From the NCBI GenBank assembly GCA_035455445.1, contig DATIFC010000166.1, positions 1-27,557 on the forward strand: a stretch of 27,557 bases of DNA, read 5' to 3'. Position 1 is the stretch's first letter; the number at the start of each line of letters is the position of its first letter. The stretch comes from AC-32 sp035455445. Its GTDB lineage: Bacteria > Actinomycetota > Thermoleophilia > Gaiellales > Gaiellaceae. The notes under the pieces are model-generated. The model was not told where the DNA came from. It ran no database searches and saw only the letters and a program-made list of their open reading frames with translations. Below, piece by piece: positions 15,913 through 24,998 of the stretch. The position numbers were made by a program, and so were the translations under genes.

Positions 15913-17354
15913 GCGTCGCGCCGCACCGATACGCGGCTGCGCTCTGCCTGGGGCTGGCTTCGGCGAACCTCGCGCGCGGCTCCTCAGTCGTCGCGCTCGG
16001 CGCCGCGACCCTCGTCATGCTGACCGCCGTCGCTGCCACCGCCGAGCGGCGAGCTCTTGCGCTCGTCGGCGCCCTCGTGCTGGTCGGCTGGTGGTGGGGC
16101 AGCGCCCGCCTTCAGGCGCTCGACCGCAGCGAGCTCTCAACGCGCGTGGAGACGTCCGAGCGAACGATTCTGACGGTGACGGCGCCGCCGCACCGCTCTC
16201 GCTTCCAGATCCGGATGACGGCGCAAGTGCGACAGTTCGGCCGCCTCAGCTTCCGCGAGGCCGTGCTCCTCGAGCTGCCGCTCGGCCGCGCGCCGCCACA
16301 GGGCGCGCTGATCGAGACCGTCGCTACGGTACGGCTCCCGCGTCCGGCGAAGAACGGGTTCGACGAAGCAGCCTGGCTTCGCCGTCGAGGTGTGCATGTC
16401 GTCCTCCACGCTGATCGCTGGCGCCTCCTGGGTCACCGCGGTGGGGTCGGCGGGATCGCCGACCACCTCCGCGCGGCACTCGCCCGTTCGATCGCGCCAG
16501 GTCTGCGAGGCGACCGCCGCGGCATCCTCGAAGGCGTCGTGCTGGGCGACGAGCAGTCGCTTCCGCCCGGCCTCCGCCAGGACTTCCGCACCTCGGGCCT
16601 GTACCACCTGCTCGCGGTCTCGGGCCAAAACGTCGTCCTCGTCGCAGCGGGAGCTCTCGCGCTCGCGTGGCTGCTCGGGATCCCGCGATGGCTCGGCGAG
16701 CTCGGCGCCCTCGGCGCGATCGCGGCGTACGTCCTGGCGGTCGGAGCGCAACCGTCGGTGATCCGCGCAGGGGTCTCGGGCGCCCTCGTGTCGCTGGCGT
16801 GGTTGGCGGCCCGGCCCGTCGACCGCTGGCACTTCTTCCTGCTTGGCGCGCTCGTCCTCCTCGCATGGAACCCCTACTCGCTGCTCGACCCGGGATTCCA
16901 GCTCTCCTTCGCAGCGGTCGCGGCGATTTTCGCGCTCGTGCCGCGGTTCCTCCGCGTGCTCGAGGGCTATCCGGTCCGGGCGAAGCTTGCCGGAGTGGTT
17001 GCAGTCTCGACCGCCTGCGGCCTCGCGACGGCGCCGATCCTGTGGCTCCAGTTCCATGCAGTCCCGTTGCTGACCGTTCCCGCGAACGCGCTCGCTGCAC
17101 CCGCAATCGCGCCGTTGCTCGGGCTCGCGTTCGCGACGGTCCTTGCCGGGCTGGTCTTCCCGCCTGCGGCATCCGCTCTGGCGTGGCTGAACGGCTGGTG
17201 CGCTGCCTACCTCGCGACCTGCGCGCACCTCATAGCGGCCGTCCCCGGCGCCCAGGTCACGTCCGGGCGCTCGCTCACCGGGCTACTCCTCGTCGCTGCC
17301 GGAGCGGGCGCCTATGCTTGGCGCCGGTGGCTGAGCTCCTCTCCGCGTACCTGA
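15909..17354 (+). CDS. comEC: competence membrane channel ComEC/Rec2, short form lacking the C-terminal MBL domain
   Basis: 481 residues. N-terminal membrane helices and the OB-like DUF4131 region (about 1-165, with TVTAPPHRSRFQIRMTAQV and AAWLRRRGVHVVLHADRWRLL) are followed by the Competence domain: GVVLGDEQSLPPGLRQDFRTSGLYHLLAVSGQNVVLVAAGALALAW, the diagnostic SG-LYHLLAVSG motif, and many hydrophobic helices to about residue 475. It ends LSSSPRT with no room for the metallo-beta-lactamase-like domain found at the C-terminus of long ComEC proteins. It should form the channel that passes single-stranded DNA into the cell. Its 3' end overlaps holA by 28 bp and holds the predicted holA -10 box. 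Confidence 0.88.
   Translation: MSVAPHRYAAALCLGLASANLARGSSVVALGAATLVMLTAVAATAERRALALVGALVLVGWWWGSARLQALDRSELSTRVETSERTILTVTAPPHRSRFQIRMTAQVRQFGRLSFREAVLLELPLGRAPPQGALIETVATVRLPRPAKNGFDEAAWLRRRGVHVVLHADRWRLLGHRGGVGGIADHLRAALARSIAPGLRGDRRGILEGVVLGDEQSLPPGLRQDFRTSGLYHLLAVSGQNVVLVAAGALALAWLLGIPRWLGELGALGAIAAYVLAVGAQPSVIRAGVSGALVSLAWLAARPVDRWHFFLLGALVLLAWNPYSLLDPGFQLSFAAVAAIFALVPRFLRVLEGYPVRAKLAGVVAVSTACGLATAPILWLQFHAVPLLTVPANALAAPAIAPLLGLAFATVLAGLVFPPAASALAWLNGWCAAYLATCAHLIAAVPGAQVTSGRSLTGLLLVAAGAGAYAWRRWLSSSPRT
17313..17318 (+). promoter_or_regulatory. -10 box of holA inside the end of comEC
   Basis: TATGCT, 8 nt before the GTG at 17327. It would let holA be expressed independently of the competence genes. 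Confidence 0.45.
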
Positions 17355-18325
17355 TCATCGGCACGGATCGCCCCAAGGTCACCCGTGCGCTGCGGCGCCT
17401 GCGCGACCGCGTCGGTGAGGCCGCGACCGAGCACCTGAGCGCCCACGATGCGAGCGGTGACGACGTGGCGGCCTCCTGCAACGCGCTCGGGCTCTTCACC
17501 GTCGAGCGGCGGCTCGTGATCGTCGACAGTGTCGAGCGCTGGAAGGCCCCGGACGTGAGGGCAGTCGACGAGTACCTGAAGCGGCCGGCGCCGACCACCG
17601 TGCTCGCACTCGTCGGCGATGAGGTCAAGCGCGACTCGACCCTTGCGAAGGCGGTGGCCAACGCCGGCGAGGTCCTCGTCTACGACCTCCCGACGAAGGG
17701 CCGCAGCAGGAAGGCCGACCTGCCGAAGTGGGTCGAGCAGCAGTTCACCGAGCGCGGCGTCCACATCGACCGCGACGCCGCCCGCGCGCTCGTCGAGCTC
17801 GTGGGCGAGAACGCCGACGAGATCCTGACCGAGGTAGACAAGCTCACCACGTGGGCCGCCGGTGAGCGCATCGGCGAGCGGGAAGTCGCAGATCTCGTCC
17901 CGGCCCGCGCGGAGATCCCGCCGTTCGACCTCACCGACGCGTGGGGCAGGCGCGACGTCGCGGCCGTGCTCGCTGCGAGCGAGCGCCTCGTCGAGCGCTC
18001 GGGAGACGCGCCGCGCGAGGTCCTGCTCCGCACCGCGGGCCTGCTCACGAACCACATCGGTCGCGTCCGCGACTGCCAGGCGCTCGATGCGGAGGGCGTC
18101 CCGCCGGCCGCGGGCGCAGAGCGTCTGAAGCGGAACCGCTTCTACGTGCAGAAGCTGTACGAGCAGGCGCGCAACTTCAGCCCGGAGGAGCTCGGCGACG
18201 CCGTCGTCCGACTCGCGGAGCTCGACTGGGCGCTGAAGGGCGGCAGCAAGCTTCCGGGCGAGCTCGCCTTCGCCCGCACGCTGGTCGAGATCACCCGCGT
18301 CCCGGCCGCGGCGCCGGCGGGCTAG
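17327..18325 (+). CDS. holA: DNA polymerase III subunit delta
   Basis: 332 residues from the GTG at 17327. The order is as in HolA: YLIIGTDRPKVTRALRRLRDRV at the N-terminus, RRLVIVDSVERWKAPDVRAVDEYLKRPAPTTVLALVGDEVKRDSTLAKAVANAGEVLVYDLP, then the lid region (PKWVEQQFTERGVHIDRDAARALVELVGENADEILTEVDKLTTWA), PPFDLTDAWGRRDVAAVLAASERLVER, and the C-terminal collar domain. It is the clamp-loader subunit that opens the beta clamp. The start overlaps comEC by 28 bp; a TATGCT box is nearby. Its TAG stop and the rpsT TAG stop share CTAG. Confidence 0.93.
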   Translation: MAELLSAYLIIGTDRPKVTRALRRLRDRVGEAATEHLSAHDASGDDVAASCNALGLFTVERRLVIVDSVERWKAPDVRAVDEYLKRPAPTTVLALVGDEVKRDSTLAKAVANAGEVLVYDLPTKGRSRKADLPKWVEQQFTERGVHIDRDAARALVELVGENADEILTEVDKLTTWAAGERIGEREVADLVPARAEIPPFDLTDAWGRRDVAAVLAASERLVERSGDAPREVLLRTAGLLTNHIGRVRDCQALDAEGVPPAAGAERLKRNRFYVQKLYEQARNFSPEELGDAVVRLAELDWALKGGSKLPGELAFARTLVEITRVPAAAPAG

Positions 18326-18588
18326 ACGCCTGCGCCGGAGGCGAGCTTCGCCGCCTGCGACTTCTTCCGCGCCGCCGCGTTGCGATGCAGAGCGCCGCGC
18401 GCCGCCGCCTTGTCGATCCAGCGAACGAGGGCGCGGTGCTCCTCGGCGATCCGCTCCTGGTCGCCGTCCTCCACGGCCGCGCGGAGGCGCCGCGTGAACG
18501 TCTTCACCGTCGACGCGTAGCGCAGGTTCTCGAGCCGCTCCTCTCCGGCGATCCGGACGCGCTTCTTCTGCTGCTTGATGTTGGGCAT
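18322..18588 (-). CDS. rpsT: 30S ribosomal protein S20
   Basis: 88 residues, the usual S20 size. It starts MPNIKQQKKRVRIAGEERLENLRYASTVKTFTRRL and continues with the basic three-helix pattern, ending AARGALHRNAAARKKSQAAKLASGAGV with the conserved LHRN-AAR-KSR-like tail. It binds 16S rRNA early in 30S assembly. It lies opposite to holA, as in many actinobacteria. No Shine-Dalgarno sequence precedes the ATG; a 27-nt leader is predicted, starting with a stem-loop. Confidence 0.95.
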   Translation of the reverse strand: MPNIKQQKKRVRIAGEERLENLRYASTVKTFTRRLRAAVEDGDQERIAEEHRALVRWIDKAAARGALHRNAAARKKSQAAKLASGAGV

Positions 18589-18599
18589 GGCGTGAAAAT

Positions 18600-18615
18600 G
18601 CCCGCTCCAGCGGGC
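18600..18615 (-). promoter_or_regulatory. 5'-terminal stem-loop of the rpsT transcript
   Basis: On the minus strand GCCCGC-TGGA-GCGGGC is a 6-bp GC stem followed by ATTTT and the ATG 11 nt later. The predicted transcription start falls at about 18615, the first base of the stem. Confidence 0.45.
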
Positions 18616-18621
18616 GGGCCG

Positions 18622-18627
18622 ATGGTA
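18622..18627 (-). promoter_or_regulatory. -10 box of rpsT
   Basis: TACCAT on the minus strand (18627-18622), giving a predicted start near 18615 and a leader of about 27 nt. Unlike the leaderless genes, a real 5' UTR is expected here. Confidence 0.45.
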
Positions 18628-18701
18628 GCAGCCGCGCGAGCAGGGCCGCCTCGGCGCCCTCTCGTCACCCTTTCGTGACAGACACGCGCGCCGTCCGCGA
18701 C

Positions 18702-18784
18702 TACGCTCGCAGTGGGGAGGAGGCCGGGTGCACCTGACGCCGGCCTGCTCGGAGGGGCCCGGCCGAAAACGGACGCCCGGCCTC
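18702..18784 (+). other. structured intergenic segment between rpsT and murJ, possible small RNA or leader
   Basis: TACGCT (18702-18707) could be a -10 box. GAGGCCGGG (18720-18728) is perfectly complementary to CCCGGCCTC (18776-18784), a 9-bp closing stem. A competing stem pairs AGGCCGG (18721-18727) with CCGGCCT (18740-18746). A 26-codon frame from GTG 18712 to TAG 18792 overlaps it. No known RNA family was recognised. Confidence 0.3.
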
Positions 18785-18830
18785 GTGCGTAGATGTGGGT
18801 GGAGCGCCAGGCTCCGGCGGAGGCCGTTCC

Positions 18831-18836
18831 TATACT
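18831..18836 (+). promoter_or_regulatory. -10 box of murJ, leaderless layout
   Basis: TATACT, the best match to the canonical -10 sequence in the window, 6 nt before the GTG at 18843. Confidence 0.55.
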
Positions 18837-18842
18837 CGCCCC

Positions 18843-20417
18843 GTGGACGAGGCAACCGCGGCCCGCGGCCGGCGGCTGGCGTGGTCGACGGCGATCTTCG
18901 CGCTCGCCACCGGCCTCTCGCGCATCCTCGGCCTCGTCCGCGAGGTGGTCGCCGCCTACTACTTCGGCGCGGCCGGCAAGATCAACGCCTTCACCGTCGC
19001 CTTCCAGGTTCCCAACCTGGTGCGGTCGCTCGTCGCCGACGCGGCCCTCTCCTCGGCCTTCGTCCCCGTCTTCAGCGAGCTGCTCGAGCGGGGCGAGCGC
19101 AAGCGGGCCTGGCGCGTGGCCTCGACGCTCTTCTGGCTGATGCTCCTGGGCCTCGGTGCCCTGACGGCCCTCTTCATCGTGCTCGCTCCGCTCGTGATCG
19201 CGCCGTTCGGCAACCCCGGCGGCGACAAGGCGTTGGCGATCGGCCTCTCACGCGTGCTCTTCCCGATCGTCGCGCTGCTCGGCGTCTCGGGCGTGATCGT
19301 CGGGATCCTGAACAGCTACGAGCACTTCACCGTGCCGGCGCTGACGCCGGTCTTCTGGAACCTGGCGATCATCGTCGGCCTGGTGATCGGCGTGCCGCGC
19401 GCCGACACGATCGACGCGCAGCTCTACGTCTACGCGTTCTCGATCCTGATCGGCACCGTGATCCAGGTGCTGCTCCCCGTGCCGTGGCTGCGCGGCCGGG
19501 ACGGCCGCCTGCAGATGGTGCTCGACTGGCGCGACCCCGCCGTGCGCCGCGTCTTCACCCTGATGGTGCCCGTGACGATCGGCCTCGGCCTGATCAACTT
19601 CAACCTCGTCGTCGACTCGCTCTTCGCGTCGCGCCTGATCGACCCCGAGCTCGCGCCGACCGCGATCGACAAGGCCTTCCGCGTCTACATGCTCCCTCAG
19701 GGGATGTTCTCGGTCGCCGTCGCCACGGTGCTCTTCCCGTCGCTCTCGCGCCTCGCGGCCCGCGGGGACATGGAGGGCTTCCGGCACACCGTCGGCCTGG
19801 GCCTGCGCCAGATCGCCTTCCTGCTCGTCCCCGCGAGCGTGCTCTCGGCGGTCCTGGCCGAGCCGATCGTGCGTCTCCTCTACCAGCGCGGCGAGTTCGG
19901 GCCGGACCAGACACAGGTCGTCGCCGGCGCGCTCGCGGCCTTCGCCGCCGGCCTGACGTTCAACGGGACGATGCTGATGCTGAACCGGGCTTTCTTCAGC
20001 CTGCAGTCGCCGTGGATCCCCACCGCGGTCGCCCTGGGGAACCTCGGCCTCAACGCCGTCCTCGACGCCGCGTTCTACCGCTTCGGCACCTGGGGGATCC
20101 CGCTCTCGACCACGCTCGTGAACATCGCCGGCACCGCCGCCCTGCTCGACCTGCTGCGCCGTCGCCTCGGTCGCATCGAGTTCGGCGAGACCGCGCGAGC
20201 GTTCGGCAAGATCGTGCTCGCCTCGGCGGTCGTCGCCGTGGTCGCCTACGCCGTGTGGCGCGGCCTCGACTCGGGCCTCGGCCGTTCGCTCGGGGCCCAG
20301 ATCGTCTCTCTCGGTCTCGCCCTGCTCGGCAGCGTGGCCGCGTACGCGCTCGCCTGCCGCACGCTCGGCGTGCGCGAGCTGCGTGCGCTGCTCTCTCTGC
20401 GCCGAAGGGCGGCGTGA
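18843..20417 (+). CDS. murJ: lipid II flippase MurJ (MviN)
   Basis: 524 residues from the GTG at 18843. The N-terminus holds the MurJ signature LSRILGLVREVVAAYYFGAAGKINAFTVAFQVPNLVRSLVADAALSSAFVPVFSE, with the conserved Arg residues of the central cavity. About 14 membrane helices are visible, with the second-half motif RVYMLPQGMFSVAVATVLFPSLSRLAARGDMEGF and RLLYQRGEFGPDQT. It flips lipid II across the membrane for peptidoglycan synthesis. There is no C-terminal pseudokinase or extracellular extension such as mycobacterial MurJ carries. TATACT upstream favours this start. The next gene starts in a GTGA overlap. Confidence 0.94.
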   Translation: MDEATAARGRRLAWSTAIFALATGLSRILGLVREVVAAYYFGAAGKINAFTVAFQVPNLVRSLVADAALSSAFVPVFSELLERGERKRAWRVASTLFWLMLLGLGALTALFIVLAPLVIAPFGNPGGDKALAIGLSRVLFPIVALLGVSGVIVGILNSYEHFTVPALTPVFWNLAIIVGLVIGVPRADTIDAQLYVYAFSILIGTVIQVLLPVPWLRGRDGRLQMVLDWRDPAVRRVFTLMVPVTIGLGLINFNLVVDSLFASRLIDPELAPTAIDKAFRVYMLPQGMFSVAVATVLFPSLSRLAARGDMEGFRHTVGLGLRQIAFLLVPASVLSAVLAEPIVRLLYQRGEFGPDQTQVVAGALAAFAAGLTFNGTMLMLNRAFFSLQSPWIPTAVALGNLGLNAVLDAAFYRFGTWGIPLSTTLVNIAGTAALLDLLRRRLGRIEFGETARAFGKIVLASAVVAVVAYAVWRGLDSGLGRSLGAQIVSLGLALLGSVAAYALACRTLGVRELRALLSLRRRAA

Positions 20418-20917
20418 TCGCGTTCGAGCCGGTGCTGGCCGAGCACCTACCGCTCGTGCGCGAGTGGCTCGGGCGGCCGGACGTGCGCCGCTGGTGGCAC
20501 GACCCCGACAGGAGCCTCGGTCACGTCGAGGACGCCCTGGCCGGGCGTGATGCGACGGTCTATTACCTGATCGTCGTCGGCGGCCGGCCCGTCGGCCCGA
20601 TCCAGGCCTACCTCGTCTCCGACTTCCCGGAGTGGGAGGAGGTCGTCGGCCCGGGGCAGGGCCTCGCCGGGGTCGACCTGCTCATCGGCGAGGAGGAGGA
20701 CGCGGGCCGCGGGCTGGGGCCGCAGGTCCTGGAGCAGTTCGCGCGCGAGATCGTCTTCGCGCGCCCGCAGACGCAAGCGTTGGTGGCGACCGTGGAGGAG
20801 GCCAACCGCCGCTCCTGGCGCGCGTTCGAGAAGGCCGGCTTTCGCCACGTGCGCGACGTCGAGGAGGAGGGCCTCCCGCACCGGCTGATGCGGCTCGACC
20901 GCCGCTACGCTCAGTAG
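20414..20917 (+). CDS. GNAT acetyltransferase resembling aminoglycoside 6'-N-acetyltransferase, AAC(6')-Ib type
   Basis: 167 residues from the GTG at 20414, overlapping the murJ stop by 4 bp. The order resembles AAC(6')-Ib-like enzymes: LVREWLGRPDVRRWWHDP near the N-terminus, YLIVVGGRPVGPIQAYLVSDFPEWEE, GLAGVDLLIGEEEDAGRGLGPQVLEQFAREIVF with the acetyl-CoA loop (RGLG), then EANRRSWRAFEKAGFRHVRDVEEEG. Known relatives acetylate aminoglycosides or siderophore/cell-envelope precursors (the same subfamily includes IucB-like enzymes). Resistance activity cannot be concluded; an environmental chromosomal homologue may have another substrate. Position between murJ and lepA suggests constitutive co-expression. 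Confidence 0.75.
   Translation: MIAFEPVLAEHLPLVREWLGRPDVRRWWHDPDRSLGHVEDALAGRDATVYYLIVVGGRPVGPIQAYLVSDFPEWEEVVGPGQGLAGVDLLIGEEEDAGRGLGPQVLEQFAREIVFARPQTQALVATVEEANRRSWRAFEKAGFRHVRDVEEEGLPHRLMRLDRRYAQ
20906..20911 (+). promoter_or_regulatory. possible -10 box of lepA
   Basis: TACGCT, 9 nt before the lepA ATG, inside the last codons of the upstream gene (R-Y-A-Q). It could be a codon coincidence, but spacing fits the other genes. Confidence 0.35.
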
Positions 20918-20920
20918 CCC

Positions 20921-22704
<1,784 letters not shown>

Positions 22705-22708
<4 letters not shown>

Positions 22709-23823
22709 GCGCCGTCCGTCACCTCTACGTGCACCTGCCCTTCTGCGCCTCGCGCTGCGGCTACTGCGACTTCGTCACCGTCGTCGGGCGCAGCGGCCAG
22801 CACCGGGCGTACGTGGACGCGCTGCTCACGGAGCTGGAGATCGAGCGCGCCGTGCTGGCGCCGCGGCTCGAGAGCGTGTTCCTCGGCGGCGGGACGCCGA
22901 CGCTGACCGAGCCGCGGGAGCTCGAGCGCCTGCTGCGGGCGCTCCCGACCGCCGAGGAGCTGACCGTCGAGGCCAACCCGGAGACCGTCACGCCCACGCT
23001 GGCGCGGCTGCTGCGCGAAGGTGGCACCACGCGCGTCTCGCTCGGGGCGCAGAGCTTCCAGCCGCGCCTGCTCTCGGTGCTGGAGCGGCGGGCGGGGCCG
23101 GACGACGTCCGCCGCGCCGTCTACGCTCTGCGTGATGCCAACCTTGACAACGTCTCGCTCGATCTCGTCTACGGGATCCCCGGCCAGAGCGCCGCCGATC
23201 TCCACGCCGATCTGAGCGAGGCGCTCGCGCTGGGCCCGGAGCACCTCTCCTGCTACGAGCTGGAGGCGAAGCCGGGGACGCGTTTCACCCATGCGCACGG
23301 CGCCGAGCTCGCGCGTCAGGCCGAGACGATGGAGACGTACTTCGAGCGCGTGGTCGCGCGACTGACGGAGGCGGGCTACCGCTGGTACGAGACTGCGAAC
23401 TTCTGCCGCTCGCCGCGGCTCGCCGACGGGCGTGACCTCCGCTCCCGGCACAACCTCGCCTACTGGCGCGGCCGGGACTACCTCGGTCTCGGGATCGGCG
23501 CGGTCTCGACAATCGACGTCGAGCGCCGGCGGAACACGCCGCGCCTCGGGCGTTACCTCGCGTCGCTGGGCGCGGGGAAGCGGCCGGAGCGGGAGGTCGA
23601 GCTGTTGCCGGAGCGTGTCCGGCGCTCGGAGCGCGTGCTGCTCGGACTGCGGCTCGACGAGCCGCTGCAGCTGGACGGCCTCGCGGACGCCGTGGACACC
23701 GACGCGCTCGTGCGGCTCGAGCGACTGGGCCTGGTTTGTCGCGACGAGGGCGGCGGGGCGCTCGCCCTGACGGAGCGCGGGCGCTTCCTCGGCGGCGGCG
23801 TGACGGCGGAGCTTCTCGCCTAA
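22705..23823 (+). CDS. hemW: radical SAM heme chaperone HemW
   Basis: 372 residues from the GTG at 22705. The radical SAM cluster motif is CASRCGYC (C14, C18, C21) followed by D-F; position 23 is Phe, not the Cys seen in HemN, which places it with HemW rather than with coproporphyrinogen dehydrogenase. Further motifs are FLGGGTPTLTEPRELERLL, EANPETVTPTLARLLREGGTTRVSLGAQSFQPRLL and SLDLVYGIPGQSAADLHADL, and the HemW C-terminal domain with WRGRDYLGLGIGAVS. HemW binds heme and delivers it to membrane hemoproteins. It overlaps lepA by 4 bp, and its stop codon forms part of the hrcA -10 box. Confidence 0.92.
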
Positions 23824-23826
23824 AAT
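23821..23826 (+). promoter_or_regulatory. -10 box of hrcA overlapping the hemW stop
   Basis: TAAAAT, whose first three bases are the hemW TAA stop, 9 nt before the hrcA GTG. No CIRCE element is near it. Confidence 0.5.
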
Positions 23827-23835
23827 CCCTGCAAA

Positions 23836-24885
23836 GTGACCCGAACTGTCGTCGACGTGGAGCTGACCGACCGCCAGCGGACGATCCTGCGCGGGGTCGT
23901 CGAGGTGTACGTCTCGAGCCGTCAGCCGGTCGGGTCGCGAACCCTCGTCGAGCGCACGGGCCTCGACGTCTCGACCTCGACCGTCCGGGGCGAGCTCGCG
24001 GAGCTCGAGCGCCTCGGCCTGCTGACGCACCCGCACACGTCGGCGGGACGCATCCCGACCGAGCGTGGCTATCGCTACTACGCCGACCGCCTGCTCGAGC
24101 GGCTCGACCCGCAGCCGGGAGGCTTCCCGCTGGACCTGATCGCCGCGCGGAGCGAGGTCGACTCGGCGCTGCAGGCGACGACCGAGATGCTGTCGGAGCT
24201 GACGCGGCTGCTGGCGCTCGTGTCGGCGCCCCCGCTCGGCAGCGCGACCGTCAGGCACGTCGAGGTGCTCCTGCTCCAGCCCCAGGTGGTGATGGTGGTC
24301 GTGATCACCTCGACCGGCAGCGTCACCAAACGGGTCTTTCGCTTCGAACGTGCCGTCGATCCCGGTCTCGTCAGCTGGGCGACGCAGTACATGAACGACC
24401 GCGTGGCCGGCCTCGAGCTCGGGAGCAACCTGCTGCGCCGCCGCCTCGACGAGCCGGGCCTCGGCGCACAGGAGACCGGGTTCCTCGCGACCCTGCGGCC
24501 GCTCTTCGACGAGGCGCTCGCCGCCGAGGAGCAGAGCCTCTACGTCGGGGGCACCGTCGGCCTGCTGGAGGACCTCCAGGGCAAGGAGCTCGAGAGCTAC
24601 CACGGGCTGCTCGAGGTGCTCGAGAAGCGTGCCGCGCTGCTCGAGGTGCTCAGCCAGGCGCTCGACCCCCGCCGGCCGTTCGTCCGCGTCGGCCCCGAGC
24701 TGGAGCACCCCGCCCTGCGCGATCTCTCGCTCGTCGGCGCCTCGTACGGTCTGACGAACCGGACGCTCGGGGCCGTCACGCTGCTGGGGCCGGTGCGGAT
24801 GGACTACGAGAAGGCGATCCGCTCGGTCCGGGCGGCCGCGCACGAGCTCTCGCGCTTCGTCGAGGAGCTCTACGACGACAACTAG
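23836..24885 (+). CDS. hrcA: heat-inducible transcription repressor HrcA
   Basis: 349 residues from the GTG at 23836. The N-terminal winged helix is clear: LTDRQRTILRGVVEVYVSSRQPVGSRTLVERTGLDVSTSTVRGELAELERLGLLTHPHTSAGRIPTERGYRYYADRLL, with HTSAGRIPT being the family signature. The rest is the GAF-like dimerisation domain, ending YEKAIRSVRAAAHELSRFVEELYDDN. HrcA represses chaperone genes by binding CIRCE in most bacteria and is helped by GroEL. No CIRCE-like TTAGCACTC/GAGTGCTAA is seen before hrcA or dnaJ, so its targets may lie elsewhere or its site may differ. Confidence 0.95.
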   Translation: MTRTVVDVELTDRQRTILRGVVEVYVSSRQPVGSRTLVERTGLDVSTSTVRGELAELERLGLLTHPHTSAGRIPTERGYRYYADRLLERLDPQPGGFPLDLIAARSEVDSALQATTEMLSELTRLLALVSAPPLGSATVRHVEVLLLQPQVVMVVVITSTGSVTKRVFRFERAVDPGLVSWATQYMNDRVAGLELGSNLLRRRLDEPGLGAQETGFLATLRPLFDEALAAEEQSLYVGGTVGLLEDLQGKELESYHGLLEVLEKRAALLEVLSQALDPRRPFVRVGPELEHPALRDLSLVGASYGLTNRTLGAVTLLGPVRMDYEKAIRSVRAAAHELSRFVEELYDDN

Positions 24886-24897
24886 GAGGGCTTGGGC

Positions 24898-24914
24898 AGA
24901 ACGGTGCACGTTCT
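24898..24914. promoter_or_regulatory. 17-bp inverted repeat between hrcA and dnaJ
   Basis: AGAACG (24898-24903) and CGTTCT (24909-24914) are perfect arms around 5 bases (GTGCA). It lies 69 bp before the predicted dnaJ -10 box. It could be an operator for HrcA or another regulator, but 6-bp arms can occur by chance. Confidence 0.35.
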
Positions 24915-24982
24915 CGGGGCGAGCGGCGCGCTCCCGCCGGCCTCGTCGCTGTTCCGTGAAGCCCTCCCGGTAGCGGGCGGGG

Positions 24983-24988
24983 TACCCT
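24983..24988 (+). promoter_or_regulatory. -10 box of dnaJ
   Basis: TACCCT, 10 nt before the ATG at 24999. The same hexamer precedes the methyltransferase gene at 10791. Confidence 0.4.
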
Positions 24989-24998
24989 CCGAGCCAGG

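Noticed and set aside
18664..18679. GTCAC-N6-GTGAC as a CRP/cAMP site, tempting because a cyclase is in the window
   Set aside because: The half-sites are in the wrong orientation for TGTGA-N6-TCACA, and 5-bp arms are weak evidence.
18712..18792. 26-residue frame starting GTG 4 nt after a TACGCT box
   Set aside because: Spacing is shorter than for the other leaderless genes and the Arg/Gly/Pro/Ala-rich translation looks like random GC-rich sequence; kept only as a remark in the structured-segment entry.
24886..24998. CIRCE element expected at hrcA-dnaJ
   Set aside because: No TTAGCACTC or GAGTGCTAA-like sequence is present on either strand there or before hrcA.
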